In this document: positions 23,101 to 33,659 of the stretch, piece by piece
Numbering within the stretch: position 1 is the first letter of the stretch
Layout of the letters: each line of letters begins with the position of its first letter
Source of the DNA: Psococerastis gibbosa
Taxonomy: Eukaryota; Arthropoda; Insecta; Psocodea; Psocidae
Direction: 5' to 3'
DNA length: 64,000 bases
Assembly (NCBI GenBank): GCA_963971405.1
Contig: OZ020485.1
Coordinates: 5,456,001-5,520,000, forward strand
Notes under the pieces: model-generated
Told to the model about the DNA's origin: nothing
Database searches by the model: none
What the model saw: the letters and a program-made list of their open reading frames with translations, nothing else
Position numbers and translations under genes: made by a program

Positions 23101-26100
23101 CACTTTGAACTTCAATCCCTTGCAATTTCATTCCCTTCAGCCAGTTAGTTCGCGATTGATGCCCTTCGGAAGTGTACCATGTTGCTACACTACTCTTAAG
23201 AGACATTTGGAGAGGGGAAATCTCAAGTGTAAAAATCAAATAGCTAAAAAAATATCGATCGTTCAGCTGTCTAAAATATCACATCCCTCAGCTAAAGCAG
23301 CGATTGGTCAAAATTATTAAATTTGATATGAAAACTGAGAACAAGCAGTTACAATGGTTCGGCCACGTCCAAAGGATGGACGAGATCAGGACCATCCGGA
23401 GGTTGGCGGAAGCAAGGCCGCAAGGACCCATCGGCAGACTGAGGACAACTCTTGAGGAAAGGATTGAACAACTCGCCAGAGCAAGAGGGAAAACAATGAA
23501 CGAGCTCAAGGTGTTGACATCCGACCGGGGCGAGTTCAGGAAATGGGTTTGAGGCGACCCCCCCCCCCCCCCCACGCTGCACGCGGCACTAAGGGGGAAG
23601 AAGAAGAAGATATGAAAACTGGCCAATCGTTGCTAGCGTTAAATCACATATAAAAATGTAGACGGGCACTTCTGCGATGGGATGCGACATTTTTGATAGC
23701 TCGGCAATGGATACTTCCTGTGAAATTTGACATGTACAAAAAATGCGTAGTGGGGTTTTTCGATTTGCTTTGAAAAAAACAGAACTTAGGGACTAAGACT
23801 TGAAACTCGTTTACGCATTAAAGGTAGTTGATGAATTAGGTTCACCGCCATATGCATCGCATATTTGCAAACTTTTCTTTGTTTATCAGTTAATCACGGA
23901 ACATTTTGATAACTTGATAAGTAAATGAGAGAATCGTCTAAACATAGTTGCAATATATACAGAAGGCCACAGACGTAGACAAGCATTCATCGTTTAGGCC
24001 CGATTTCATACTGTTTTATTTCAACGAAGGTTAACATTGGATAAGCCTGCGAGAACGAGATCACATATTCTAAGAGCTACTTGAATGTCACGGTTAATTA
24101 GCACCATTGTCACTGGAAGGTCACCGTAATAATTCATAAACAACAGTGTCACTGCATTCAGAGTTGTAGTTAGATATTTATTTAAGGACTTTTATGGAAC
24201 CAGGCCCATAGCAGTGGCGGACACAGAGGGGGGGGGGGCACGACCCCCTCCAAAAATTTGCCGCCTGCAAAATGATAACTTATTTTTTTATAACATGAAA
24301 AGTGTTATTGTAATACATCTTTAAAGGTTTTGTATGTATCAACCAGTATTGCCCAAAAATAATGAAATCAGTTACTTAAATCAAATGCCGCATTGTTTTT
24401 ATTTTCAGTTTATACCTGAGGGGTGACCCTTCCCAAAATAAAAAGCTGAGTCCGCCTTGTCCAATGCCAACGACCCCATGGATTTCGGACATTATTTGTA
24501 TTGTTTCCGTATGAATTTTGGCCATTGGCAAACTGGTATACATTCTCGATGTCAACCTATACCGGCTACAAGAGATAATGGACAAACTGAGACAAGCTTA
24601 CCATTGACGCTATGAAACAGGCGAAAGCATGACATGTTAACCAAGAACAGATACGAGTCGCATTCAGAATTAGTTTACATTTTGATCGAAATACCCCATT
24701 GAGATTGGCTAGCTAACATTAATTTCATTCAAAACAAGCTACCTGTCTATATGTCCCAGCACTAGCAAATTAATTTGAAGGGGACTCATATATCCTATGG
24801 TAAAGTGGAAAATTCAGTTAATGTTAAATTAGAAATGAAAATTAAATAATCAAATTGTTGTAAAATCACGAAAATTGAGAAAATCCAAAACAAAAAAGAG
24901 AATGGTTGTTTTGAAGTTACACGCCAAATTTCATCAAAAGCTATCGATTAGTTTGCCCACAAATCGATGGACAGTTTTTTTTGTTCCAGAGACTTCAAAA
25001 CGTCCACTGCAATCTCGAAACCGAAAATTTTCCTTATACTAACATAAGTAGGTAAGTAATAATCTGGTGTTTCGTTATGCAAATTTGTGATGAATTTGGG
25101 AGTGATTAGCATTTTAATGGCTGATTTATGCTCTACCTATACGAGGAGGCCGTATACTTAACATCGGCAACACTAATCGACAGATCATAAAGTTTTGAGT
25201 CGCAAATCTTATAAAAATGAAGGAATTGTCTATGCTTTTGGATAAGTTACAAAGTAATCGCAGATAAATATGTCCTTCAGGTTGAATGTCAGACAGTAGG
25301 TCAACATTTGAAGACATTTTCAACCATTTATTTTTACTTTGTGAGTTTTTTTTTTTTTTTTTTTTTTTATATAAGTTGGGGTACAGGTGTTACCTGTGTG
25401 CACTTAAGCCTATTGGCCTATTGTGCCCCCTACAACAAAGTATCTACATCACTTCTACATCACTTTCTCGAGGCCTATCTCCCTCACGAGAGCCAGGATC
25501 TTGAGGGGATTCAGAAGTGGTAGGTCTTTTACATGTAACTGCAAGCTTTCCGAGCATGCTGCTCTTCTTCGTGCGATTGCATCGCATCGCATCGCAGGTC
25601 CTCCGCACCTTCATTGCAGAATCTGCAAGACTATAGTTGTCTCCCTAAGAGACTCCAGATATTTAACCCCAGGACCAAAGACGCCAAGGCCTGTTCTTGG
25701 TTTGGTACTTCCTAGCCTAGAGCCATCAGTATACCACTTGATTGTGTGACTATTGAGAATTCCTGCTGATTCGCAGCATTCTTTCATTGTCCCTAATATA
25801 GTTTCGAATTCCCTCCTAAAACAGTATTTTGGATGGATTCTATCGCTTGGCATATCCAGGCAGTGGTCAGACGTAGTCAGAGAGGCTGAGTCTCTCTTAA
25901 TTGCCCTTCCACTCCTAGTAATGCCATTTCTGCAGAAGTTTCCACTGCAACATGGAGGGGTGGGAAGTCCAGTACTATCTCCATTGCTGCAGTGGGACAG
26001 GATTACATAGCCCCTGTAAAGCATCATGTTAGAGAATACGGGCTTCTGAATGTAGCCATAATTTGGATTATTCAGAGAAAAATTCTCATGTGCTTTGATT

Positions 26101-27080
26101 TTGCCATGTCCATGAAGCCATGACCAATGATATGGTTACAGCAGGAAAAGACAGGCTGATACTTTGTGAGTTACACTTTATTACATCTACTACATCAGCT
26201 GTTTAAGCTTTTATTACAATATGAACTCACCTTAGCTTCCTCTGTTCTAATGTAAGGCCTACATTGGATGACTTATCATTAGCACCTTTCTTTTTTTGTG
26301 CGTCAACTTGTTTCTTTTGGTTTTTAGCCCGCGCTAAATCACGCTGATTTCCACCTGGAATCAGAAACGCGAAGTCCGTCACTCCCAATACTACTAACAT
26401 AGCCCATGGATCTTCAGTGAATATGGAAGCCTGGCACACTACCATTGGCCAGCTCTGAGTTTTTGTTAGATCAAGACTATTCAAGCGATCGTGAGAGCCG
26501 CCCTAAATGGTGTTGCTTTCTTGGTATTACACTGTACAGTATGTAAAAATAACTCTTACCCACTGGGTGTCTGTGCTCCGCGCACGACGTCCGCACCTGA
26601 TTAACTTAAAAGCATCAGCTATATTTATTAATATAATTATTTTCCGGCCATGCTTCGGAGGGCATGTAAAGCAGGGGGTCCCGGGCTTTCCTACTTGAGT
26701 GTAAGAGAGGGCCTGCTTTAATGCTTTATAGCCCTAACTCCGCTAGGTTGGCTTAGTAATAGAAACAATAAAAAGTCCTTATTTATTTATTAAGATACTG
26801 GTACTGCATCGAGAATAGACTCTACAATATTGGATTAAGCGATTGTGCCTAGCTGAACCTATCAAGAATACCAAAGAATTATTACGATTCCCTCCAACTC
26901 GTTATGACAACAGTTCCATGTGCTAGGCCTGCTTTCGTTCAAAATAAATGCGTAAATGTTAAAAGCGACGGGTCCTTAATATACGATTAAATTAATTGAT
27001 AGAAGGGCTTTGGATTAGACACGGAAGTCCTTAAAAATTTAATAAAAACGAGGCGAGACAAAGTATTACTTACGTGCCAT
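20190..27080 (-). CDS. SERF: SERF-family protein (small EDRK-rich factor, MOAG-4-like)
   Basis: Three coding exons on the minus strand join with GT-AG junctions in frame: 27080-27074 (ATG GCA C), 26354-26231 and 20256-20190 (stop TAA). The 65-residue product starts MARGNQRDLARAKNQKKQ and ends with LRDADLMREKQKKKEEAALA and VGN. The N-terminal GNQR-x-LAR-x-K-N-x-KK block and the QRK-x-RDA-x-x-MR-x-K-KK block are diagnostic of the 4F5/SERF family: small, highly charged proteins that bind nucleic acids and promote amyloid aggregation (MOAG-4 in worm, SERF1/2 in vertebrates). Length is normal for the family. The first coding exon holds two codons plus one base, a layout that gene finders often miss; without it the 26-kb exon appears to begin at an unrelated upstream Met. 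Introns are 719 bp and 5974 bp, the larger one containing SINE, MITE and LINE insertions. No 5' UTR or promoter could be placed. Confidence 0.92.
20490..20745 (+). mobile_element. Degraded LINE 3' end-like fragment
   Basis: The plus strand holds frame-broken pieces such as RPRKIYKNQTEDDLRR followed by an LTDHTPTT-like end, with several GGAAGAAG runs. The layout (RPRK-x5-W/N-x-x-D-LRR) resembles the end of the LINE ORFs in this window. It sits in SERF intron 2. Confidence 0.4.
20978..21131 (-). mobile_element. tRNA-like SINE, family B
   Basis: Minus-strand copy in SERF intron 2, very similar to the copy at 40-204 but with an extra CGCTGAAG near the head. Confidence 0.6.
21230..21476. mobile_element. 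Partial TTAA MITE, family M2
   Basis: Matches one end and most of the interior of the element at 7006-7376 (ATGCTACGTAGAAAATTGGC, later GGTATTTTTACTTTTCGG), but the other terminus is absent. It lies in SERF intron 2. Confidence 0.55.
21480..23324. other. SERF intron 2 sequence, mostly unassigned
   Basis: AT-rich DNA with a C10 run near 22117 and an AATTAATTTAATTAATTAATT-type low-complexity patch near 22590. No exon or complete repeat was recognised. Confidence 0.4.
23338..23608 (+). mobile_element. 5'-truncated LINE tail with 13-bp target duplication
   Basis: Flanked by GATATGAAAACTG at 23325-23337 and 23609-23621. The insert is open in one frame: LQWFGHVQRMDEIRTIRRLA, then RLRTTLEERIEQLARARGK and SDRGEFRKWV, stop, a run of about 15 C, and a GAAGAAGAAGA tail. 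This is the extreme C-terminus of the non-LTR reverse transcriptase also seen at 19429-19664. It lies in SERF intron 2, antisense to SERF. Confidence 0.85.
23625..25420. other. SERF intron 2 sequence with a possible hAT MITE
   Basis: At 24213 a CAGTGGCGGACACAG sequence faces CTGAGTCCGCCTTG ending near 24461; the pair resembles hAT termini, but the flanking 8-mers differ. A G run near 24230 and a T run near 25347-25368 are low complexity. Nothing else was recognised. Confidence 0.35.
25600..26030 (-). mobile_element. LINE RNase H-domain fragment
   Basis: The minus strand is open for 138 codons and includes IKWYTDGSRLGSTKPRTGLG followed by VFGPGVKYLES. The YTDGS motif followed by G-x-G matches the start of the RNase H domain found in Jockey/I-group LINEs. 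The preceding residues resemble the linker between reverse transcriptase and RNase H. The domain is cut after about 40 residues. It ends about 200 bp from SERF exon 2 on the same strand. Confidence 0.65.
26640..26790 (+). mobile_element. SINE family A, body only
   Basis: Carries the GGCCATGCTTCGGAGGGCAT body, a duplicated GGGCCTGCTTTAATGC insertion, GCCCTAACTCCGCTAGGTTG and the AATAAAAAGTCC tail, but lacks the tRNA-like head. Located in SERF intron 1. Confidence 0.65.
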
Positions 27081-28009
27081 TTGTGAGCTCAACTTTCACA
27101 GTGCCAATGAGCCTTTCCTTTCTTTTCAACCAAGGCTGAGTCGAAACCCACCTCTACGAAAAATCTTAACCAGGCTCTATTTTAGTTTAAATTTCTCTAT
27201 TATTTAGCCATTAACCATTTACGGTTTTGGTATTTATTAATGCTTCATTACATTCATTAGCCCTTTTAGGCCTTAATCAGTTCATACTTCACTATCACTA
27301 TTGTCTATGGCTTCATTCATCAGTGCCAACTTCCTAAAGTTCCTTTCCTTGTGGTTGTCTACTTGGCTATACTTTTTCCCGCCAATTTTTGAAATTAATA
27401 AAAATTCTAAAACTTTAAATGCATGCATGTGCCTAAAAGCCTAGCCAATTAGGTGGATCTGATTTCATTTCTATTTCTATTGATACTTTGTTCGCATTTC
27501 AATATTGTTTGAGTAAAATATAGTTGTTTCGGATGTGCTATCAAGTAGGACCAGTAGGACGGCCTAGTCTACTTAAGATGCTGCAGCCTTGTATAATTAC
27601 TTTTTCATTTTCCATCGCCTTGTAAAAAGAGCGGCAAATTTAAAATTTGGTTTAATGTTAGGCATTATAGCCATAATTTTCATCCTGCACATTCATCACA
27701 ATTCTCCTTATCTTTAAACTGTACTTCCTAAAACTTAGTTTCTATAGTACTACGGCAAGATAATTATTTACTGAAGGCGGTTATTCCATTTGTCATATTT
27801 TCTTCTTCATTTGGCAATTAAAAAGAGACATCTAGAATAAGTCTCAACCATATTATAACTTAATTTATAATAAGTGAGTTAAGTATCTACATAATAGCCT
27901 CATTAAAACAAAAATCTCATCATTTTTTAATGCACAAATGAAGAAAATAATGAAGAAACATTTTCAATTTTTTGAGATAAGTCTTTGGACTTGACTTACA
28001 TGACTTTTG
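27081..28009. other. Region upstream of SERF, unassigned
   Basis: Should include the SERF 5' UTR and promoter (minus strand), but no TATA-like or initiator element stands out. No coding or repeat signal recognised. Confidence 0.35.
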
Positions 28010-28140
28010 GCCGCTGCCACTACATTCCACCTCGGACGTTATTCCGCCGCTCGCTTCCAATCTCGGGTACGGTGGCTTGCACATCTTCGAGCACTTGGTT
28101 TCTCCATCTTAGTAGGACGCCCATACGGTGGTTGAAGGAG
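28010..28140 (-). mobile_element. Short LINE tail-like fragment
   Basis: The minus strand encodes LLRWRNQVLEDVQATVPEIG, which resembles the RW-x-D-x-LE-x-D-L block of LINE C-termini. It is too short for a family call. Confidence 0.35.
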
Positions 28141-28492
28141 CCACATTACATATTTTGTTAACAGTTTGTGTGACTTGATCTTTCTGTGTGTGAAAAATAT
28201 TCTACCGTATATACCAGCTTATCAATGTATTTTCAATCACTGAATCGCCCATACCCTTTCCGCAATCCGCATGATATATACAGTATATATATACACTCCA
28301 TTTGGACTGTTTGAATTTAACGTAATGAGTTTCGGTCTACGAAATGCACCAAGGAGTTTTTCAAGGTATGAATTTCGTCTTCCCGAATCTTGACGATGTC
28401 CTCATTGCCTCTTCCGATGAAGTTCAGCATAGAGATCATTTGCGACAGGTTTTTCAGACTTAATAAATATGGCCTGCGCATCAACATGTCAA

Positions 28493-29192
28493 GTATCTAG
28501 TAATGTCAGCGTTAGAAAGGAGACGGAGAAGTGACAACCTGACTGTACAAGGAATGGCTTTCGAGAATGTAAAGAGCTTCATCTACCTTGGTGCAGAAGT
28601 AAACAATCAAAACAAAACTAGCGCAGAGATAGACAGAAGAATAACAGCAGCCAATAGAGCATATTTTGCCAACCTAAAATTGCTCAAGTCAAGACTTATC
28701 TCTAGAGCCACAAAACTACGAATATACAAAACCCTTATAAGACCAGTTGCAACATACGGATCGAAAACCTGGAATCTCACTGTAAACGATGCCAACAAAC
28801 TACGTGTACTCGAAAGAAAGATAATAAGGAGGATATATGGACCCCTTTACGAGTACGGAGAATGGCGTATAAGAAACAACGCTGAAATCGACGCCGCTCT
28901 CAACGGAGAAGACATAGTAAGGTTCATTAAAGCACAACGATTAAGGTGGCTGGGACACGTTGTAAGGATGTCTGAAGAACGCATGCCACGAAAAATGTAC
29001 AAAGCAAGCATGACGGGAAGACGACTGCCAGGACGGCCAAGAAACCGCTGGAAGGACGAGTTAGAGAATGACCTTCGCGAGTTGGGAGTCTCCAGATGGT
29101 GGAGCGTTGTGCAAAACCGAGAAGAATGGAGGAGTGTTGTTGAGCAGGCCAAAGCCCACCAAGGGCTGTAGAGCTGGAAGAAGAAGAAGAAG
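28493..29192 (+). mobile_element. 5'-truncated LINE insertion with 13-bp target duplication
   Basis: ATCAACATGTCAA occurs at 28480-28492 and again at 29193-29205, bracketing a 700-bp insert that ends in GGAAGAAGAAGAAG. The open frame 28503-29171 (about 222 codons) encodes the C-terminal part of a non-LTR reverse transcriptase: FENVKSFIYLGAEVNN, RIYKTLIRPVATYGSKTW, RLRWLGHVVRM, RPRNRWKDELENDL and WRSVVEQAKAHQGL. The catalytic RT motifs lie further upstream and are missing. The frame is unbroken, so the insertion is fairly recent. Sequence type is RTE/CR1-like; the exact clade needs a phylogeny. Confidence 0.85.
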
Positions 29193-29431
29193 ATCAACAT
29201 GTCAAAATCAACGTTTTGCGTCGCACATCTTGAATTTTTGGGATCATCTATGAAGGTACACGCCCACTTCAATCCAAGGTACAAAGCAATCGTGGACTAT
29301 ACACTTCCCAAAACATTGCAGGAATTACGCACGTTTCTGGGAATGCTGAATTTCTATAGACCTTACTTGCCTAATGCAGCCACACTACAGGCAAGCCTCC
29401 ACGAAATGCTGAAAGGTGCAAGCAAGACGGA

Positions 29432-29603
29432 TGTTTTGAAGAAAGCACACAAATTTAGAACATAGTCTTTTATTAATTACACTACAACATAACCCTACCA
29501 GGTTCTCATCTTTCACTGTTGTCCTTGTTGCCCGCCTGCGTACTCCACTCCTGCCACGGCCCTTCTTCTACTGCCACGAGCCCGCCTAATCTCACTCACA
29601 ACA
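29432..29603 (-). repeat. 3' LTR of the 4.4-kb Ty3 element
   Basis: 172 bp, starting TGTTTTGAAG and ending CACTCACAACA on the plus strand; identical to the 5' LTR over its full length. The plus-strand TTTTATTAATTACAC stretch near 29468 contains the complement of an AATAAA-like signal, expected in the R region. Confidence 0.93.
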
Positions 29604-29615
29604 TCCTTCTTTTCT
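29604..29615 (-). other. Polypurine tract
   Basis: On the minus strand AGAAAAGAAGGA directly abuts the 3' LTR. A purine run in this position primes plus-strand DNA synthesis in LTR retrotransposons. It overlaps the first base of the gag-pol stop codon. Confidence 0.7.
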
Positions 29616-32600
29616 CAGTTATAGTTGCTGTGCGAGAAGCGTTGAACAGGTTTCCTCAGTCTTACCGGACGGGGCATGTCTATGCTCGACGGTGCATCAG
29701 GGTCGGTTTCTCCTTCAAAGTGTAAAGGCGTAGGCGTATTTGCACTCGCCTCTTCCTCCACTGGTTGTGCAAAATCCTGTAAATTATTAGCACTATCACT
29801 CTCACTGTTTTTGGTCCTATACATTATAAACTTTCGGTTTCTACGATATTCCTTACCTTTACAGTACACCCAATAAGATCGAGGTTCCGGACACTTTCCC
29901 TTTATTGTACCTGGTAAGAATTCTCCCTTGGGTTGTAACTGTATCCACACCTCTGATCCTATGGGAATATCATCTAATACTCGAGTACCCCGGTCATACC
30001 ACTTTTGAATTCGCTTATTTTTTAAGTCAATTTGCCAGAGGTGTTCGGCTACTGGGATACTCGAGGGTCGGAGTCTTTCCTCCACTACCGGTATAGGTGT
30101 GCGCAATCGTCGGGACATTAATAACTCCGCCGGAGATCTGGTGTTTTCTTTTGGAGTGTTTCTAAACTGTAACAGACCCATATAGGGATCCTCACACTTC
30201 CTTAATAAATTTTTTATATTCCTGACGGTTGCTTCCACCATACCATTCGAAGACGGAAAATATGGGCTAGTCCTAATGTGGTTTATATCCCATTCTTTTA
30301 CAAAATTTCCGAATTCACTAGAAGCAAATGGCGGCCCACCATCCGATACCAGGACCCTAGGTATGCCATGCCTCGCAAAAATTGATTTGAGGTGCATAAT
30401 TGTATTAGATGCACTATTTCTATTGACAATGGCCAGTTCAGGCCAACCTGAGTAATAATCAACCAGCACCAGATATTGTTGGCTCTGAAATTGTAAAAAA
30501 TCAACTCCAACTTTTTCAAACGGGAAACTACCCACTGAGTGTGGGTTAAGTGGTTCTTTGCACTGGCTCGCATGATGGGTCTGACATTGTTTACAATTAT
30601 CAATTAGATTTTTTATTTGAACAGTCATATTTGGCCAAAATACCAACTCTCTAGCCAATTTTATAGTTCGTGCGTAGCCTAGATGGCTAGCATGCATTTT
30701 CCTTAAGATCAGTTGGCGTAATTCTTCCGGAATAATCAGGGCCGATCCTTTTAAGACTAACCCTTCTGGCGTAGTAGATATTTCTTCCTGAATATTGTAA
30801 TAATTTTTTGCTTGAGGTATTACTTTATCTTTGGATTTTGGCCAACCATTATTACAATACTTTACCAGAAGTTGTAGGGTTTTATCGTTAGTCGTTGCCT
30901 TTTTAATTTCTTCTAAGCGCTCCGGACTAACAGCTAAATTATTGGTCAAGAGATTTACATGGACCTGTATGTCTGCCTCAACCTGTTCCAGTAAAGGTTC
31001 GGGCTTTGCATTTGACCTTGACAACGTGTCAGCGATGTACAATTCGCGGCCAGGTACAAATCTAACTTTCAGGTCATAGCCCTGTAAACGGAGCAACATC
31101 CTCTGGAGCCGTGGTGGCGCCTTCGCCAAAGGTTTTTTAAAAATTGCCTCTAGTGGCTTATGGTCTGTCTGTACGTCTACAACTTGTCCATAAATGAACG
31201 TATGGAATTTGATACACCCAAATACGATGGCTAGCATCTCTTTTTCTATTTGCGAGTATCGCGTTTGCGCCGGAGACAGGGCTGCTGAAGCATAAGCTAC
31301 AGGTCTTCTGTCTTGCAAAACGCAACAACCCAATGCGAACGAACTGCTATCGACTGACAGTGTCACATTTTTCTTGGGGTCAAAGAAGGCCAACACGGGT
31401 GCCTTGGTCACCCGGCTCTTAAGTTCATTAAAATCCTTTTTCATTGTTTCTGAAAAATTCCATGGAACCCCTTGCTTGAGCAGTTGTCTCATATTAGCCG
31501 TTAGCGCTGAAAAATTAGGTATGAATTCTCTCAGATAATTGAATAGCCCTATGACACGTTGCAGTTCTTGCACATTGGTTGGGATTTCTAACCCTTCAAT
31601 AGCTTCTATTTTGCTCGGGTCAACAGCGGTCCCCTGTTTTGAAAATGTATGGCCCAGGTATTTAACTTCACTGAGACCTATGCGAGATTTATCTTTTGAA
31701 AATTTTAAATTAATTACTCGTGCGTTTTCTAAAACTTTTTCGAGTGTCTCCTTGTGTGTTTTCTCCGATCCATACACAAGAAAATCATCCATATAATACA
31801 CTATATTCGGTATATTACTGAAATATTTATGCATGACTTGCATGAATATTTCTGGGGCACTCCTGATGCCAAACGGTAAACGCGTGAAACTGTATCGACC
31901 CCATGGGGTATGAAATGTGCACAGCCTTTGACTTGCTGCATCTAATTCTAGCTGCCAAAACCCTGATCTTGCATCCAACACCGAAAACATTGTCGATCCA
32001 TTGAGTTGGGCTTTGATACTTTCCCAATCAGGGTATAGGCAATGTGGCCTTAATATGGCTTTATTTAATGGCCCTGGGTCTAAGCAAATTCTTAGGGTAC
32101 CATTGGCCTTTTCTACAATACTCATTGGACTAACCCAATCCGTAGGTTGGTCCTGGGGAATAATAACACCCTCTTTTAACATTCTTTGTATTTCAACCTT
32201 GACTTTGTCCAACAAACGTAAGGGAATCTTTCTCTGTCCACATATTTGCGGTTGAACCGTATTATCAATTGTAAGTGCCACCGTCCCCGGCAATTTGCCT
32301 AGACCTGTAAATACATCATCATATTGCTCCATTAACGTACTCACCCACTTTGTAGTAGTTTCTTGGCAGTTCACCGTCTTGACGGTAACTAGGTTCAGAT
32401 CCTGGGTGGTCTGAAGCCCTAGGATGGTGTCACACGGGGTCTCCACGACAGCATATTGAATGCTTAAACTTCTTCCTTTGTAACGGCACTCCAGTTGAAT
32501 TTCTCCCACCACTTTAACTTTCGCTCCACCCAGAGCACGGATGGTTCGTTGAGGAGGATCCAACAAACGATGTGGTACTCCTATTTTTCGCAAGGTATTG

Positions 32601-33610
32601 ATTGAGAGTACATTGACTTGAGCACCCGTGTCTACCTGTGCGTTAATTGTCTGACCATTAATTTCGATTTTGATCATCCATTTGGTGTTCGTCCCACCTG
32701 ATACCATGCCTATGAAGTAGTCTTCATTTGGATGGTCACAGTTTTGTGAAATCGTGTGAACTACCTTTCTGACGTCCGTAGTCCTGCATTTGACTTGCCA
32801 GTGGTTCTTTCCCCCACATCGACGGCATTCAGATCCCCAAGCTGGGCACTGCTGCCCTCTTCCGTGTTGCAACCCGCATCGCGAACATTCCGGATTTCGA
32901 TAGTTTTCGTTTTTTCCAAACCTGGACTGCTGTTTTGAATCACTCCGACTATAAAATTGGGTTTGCTTTGCTGTAGCTCGGCCTACATAGTTCTCTGATT
33001 GGTTCACCATTTCAGCTTGTTTACGGGTCATCACGTACGTGTTGGCTATTTCAACAGCCTTGTCTAATGTTAGCTTGGATTCACTCAGAAGTCGCTCCCT
33101 CAAATTATTGTCAATTATGCCACAAATTAAAACATCCCTGATAATCGAATCTTTCAGCTTGTCCAATTCACACGATGATGCTAACGTTTTCAATACCGTG
33201 ACATATTCATTGATAGTCTCCTCTTCTTTCTGTTTCCTAGTAAACAAGATATGACGTTCCAGGGTCACGTTTTTCTGCGGTAAAAAGTAATCGTCGAATA
33301 GCTGCACAATATCGGCATATGGGGTTTTTTCCATTGTCTTATTGAATGACATGAAAATGTCGGTTGAGCCCTCACCCATCATGAGCAGTAATAGGCTGAC
33401 TTTTCGCATGTCATCTGCCTTATTCAATGCCGTTGCGTTTAAATAAATTGTAAAACGCAATTTCCAATGTGTCCAGGCTTCCGCTAGGTTAGATGCTTTC
33501 ATATCTAGTGGTCTAATTGCTGCATTACTTACGTTGGACTGTGACCCGGAGTTTGATGAGGGACAGCCGGCTTGTCCACTCACTCCTGTTTTCACCTCAT
33601 TTTCATCCAT
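29615..33610 (-). CDS. Gag-Pol polyprotein of the 4.4-kb Ty3 element
   Basis: A single uninterrupted frame; the first ATG is at 33610, just inside the LTR, giving 1331 residues. Order of domains: capsid-like gag region (about residues 30-210); Cys-rich nucleocapsid with CRRCGGKNHWQVKC (C-x2-C-x4-H-x4-C) near 265-280; aspartic protease QVDTGAQVNVLS near 335; reverse transcriptase with YYMDDFLVYG near 635; RNase H with TLSVDSSSFALG and TDHKPLEAIF; integrase with an HHCC zinc motif (HLGY to CKQC), then catalytic-core motifs VGVDFLQF and LVSDGGPPF and a Glu in ATVRNIKNLL. Gag and Pol are fused in one frame with no stop or frameshift between them. No chromodomain or env was recognised. All key residues listed are present, so the protein could be functional. 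Confidence 0.93.
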   Translation of the reverse strand: MDENEVKTGVSGQAGCPSSNSGSQSNVSNAAIRPLDMKASNLAEAWTHWKLRFTIYLNATALNKADDMRKVSLLLLMMGEGSTDIFMSFNKTMEKTPYADIVQLFDDYFLPQKNVTLERHILFTRKQKEEETINEYVTVLKTLASSCELDKLKDSIIRDVLICGIIDNNLRERLLSESKLTLDKAVEIANTYVMTRKQAEMVNQSENYVGRATAKQTQFYSRSDSKQQSRFGKNENYRNPECSRCGLQHGRGQQCPAWGSECRRCGGKNHWQVKCRTTDVRKVVHTISQNCDHPNEDYFIGMVSGGTNTKWMIKIEINGQTINAQVDTGAQVNVLSINTLRKIGVPHRLLDPPQRTIRALGGAKVKVVGEIQLECRYKGRSLSIQYAVVETPCDTILGLQTTQDLNLVTVKTVNCQETTTKWVSTLMEQYDDVFTGLGKLPGTVALTIDNTVQPQICGQRKIPLRLLDKVKVEIQRMLKEGVIIPQDQPTDWVSPMSIVEKANGTLRICLDPGPLNKAILRPHCLYPDWESIKAQLNGSTMFSVLDARSGFWQLELDAASQRLCTFHTPWGRYSFTRLPFGIRSAPEIFMQVMHKYFSNIPNIVYYMDDFLVYGSEKTHKETLEKVLENARVINLKFSKDKSRIGLSEVKYLGHTFSKQGTAVDPSKIEAIEGLEIPTNVQELQRVIGLFNYLREFIPNFSALTANMRQLLKQGVPWNFSETMKKDFNELKSRVTKAPVLAFFDPKKNVTLSVDSSSFALGCCVLQDRRPVAYASAALSPAQTRYSQIEKEMLAIVFGCIKFHTFIYGQVVDVQTDHKPLEAIFKKPLAKAPPRLQRMLLRLQGYDLKVRFVPGRELYIADTLSRSNAKPEPLLEQVEADIQVHVNLLTNNLAVSPERLEEIKKATTNDKTLQLLVKYCNNGWPKSKDKVIPQAKNYYNIQEEISTTPEGLVLKGSALIIPEELRQLILRKMHASHLGYARTIKLARELVFWPNMTVQIKNLIDNCKQCQTHHASQCKEPLNPHSVGSFPFEKVGVDFLQFQSQQYLVLVDYYSGWPELAIVNRNSASNTIMHLKSIFARHGIPRVLVSDGGPPFASSEFGNFVKEWDINHIRTSPYFPSSNGMVEATVRNIKNLLRKCEDPYMGLLQFRNTPKENTRSPAELLMSRRLRTPIPVVEERLRPSSIPVAEHLWQIDLKNKRIQKWYDRGTRVLDDIPIGSEVWIQLQPKGEFLPGTIKGKCPEPRSYWVYCKGKEYRRNRKFIMYRTKNSESDSANNLQDFAQPVEEEASANTPTPLHFEGETDPDAPSSIDMPRPVRLRKPVQRFSHSNYN

Positions 33611-33641
33611 TCTACGATTATAAGTATTCCCTTTTACTGTT

Positions 33642-33659
33642 CTTTCACACTCAGCACCA
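33642..33659 (-). other. Primer-binding site candidate
   Basis: The minus strand reads TGGTGCTGAGTGTGAAAG immediately after the 5' LTR, beginning with the TGG expected to pair with the CCA end of a primer tRNA. Which tRNA primes cannot be said without a tRNA set. Confidence 0.55.

Noticed and set aside
24213-24461. hAT MITE with CAGTGGCGG ends
   Set aside because: Ends are only partly complementary and the flanking 8-mers differ; kept only as a note in the intron entry.
26227-26484. 85-residue minus-strand frame taken as a gene on its own
   Set aside because: Only the part after the AG at 26355 is coding; the upstream residues lie in SERF intron 1.
29068-29284. Frames on both strands across the LINE end and the old Ty3 pol
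   Set aside because: Shadows of the LINE ORF and of the Ty3 reading frame.
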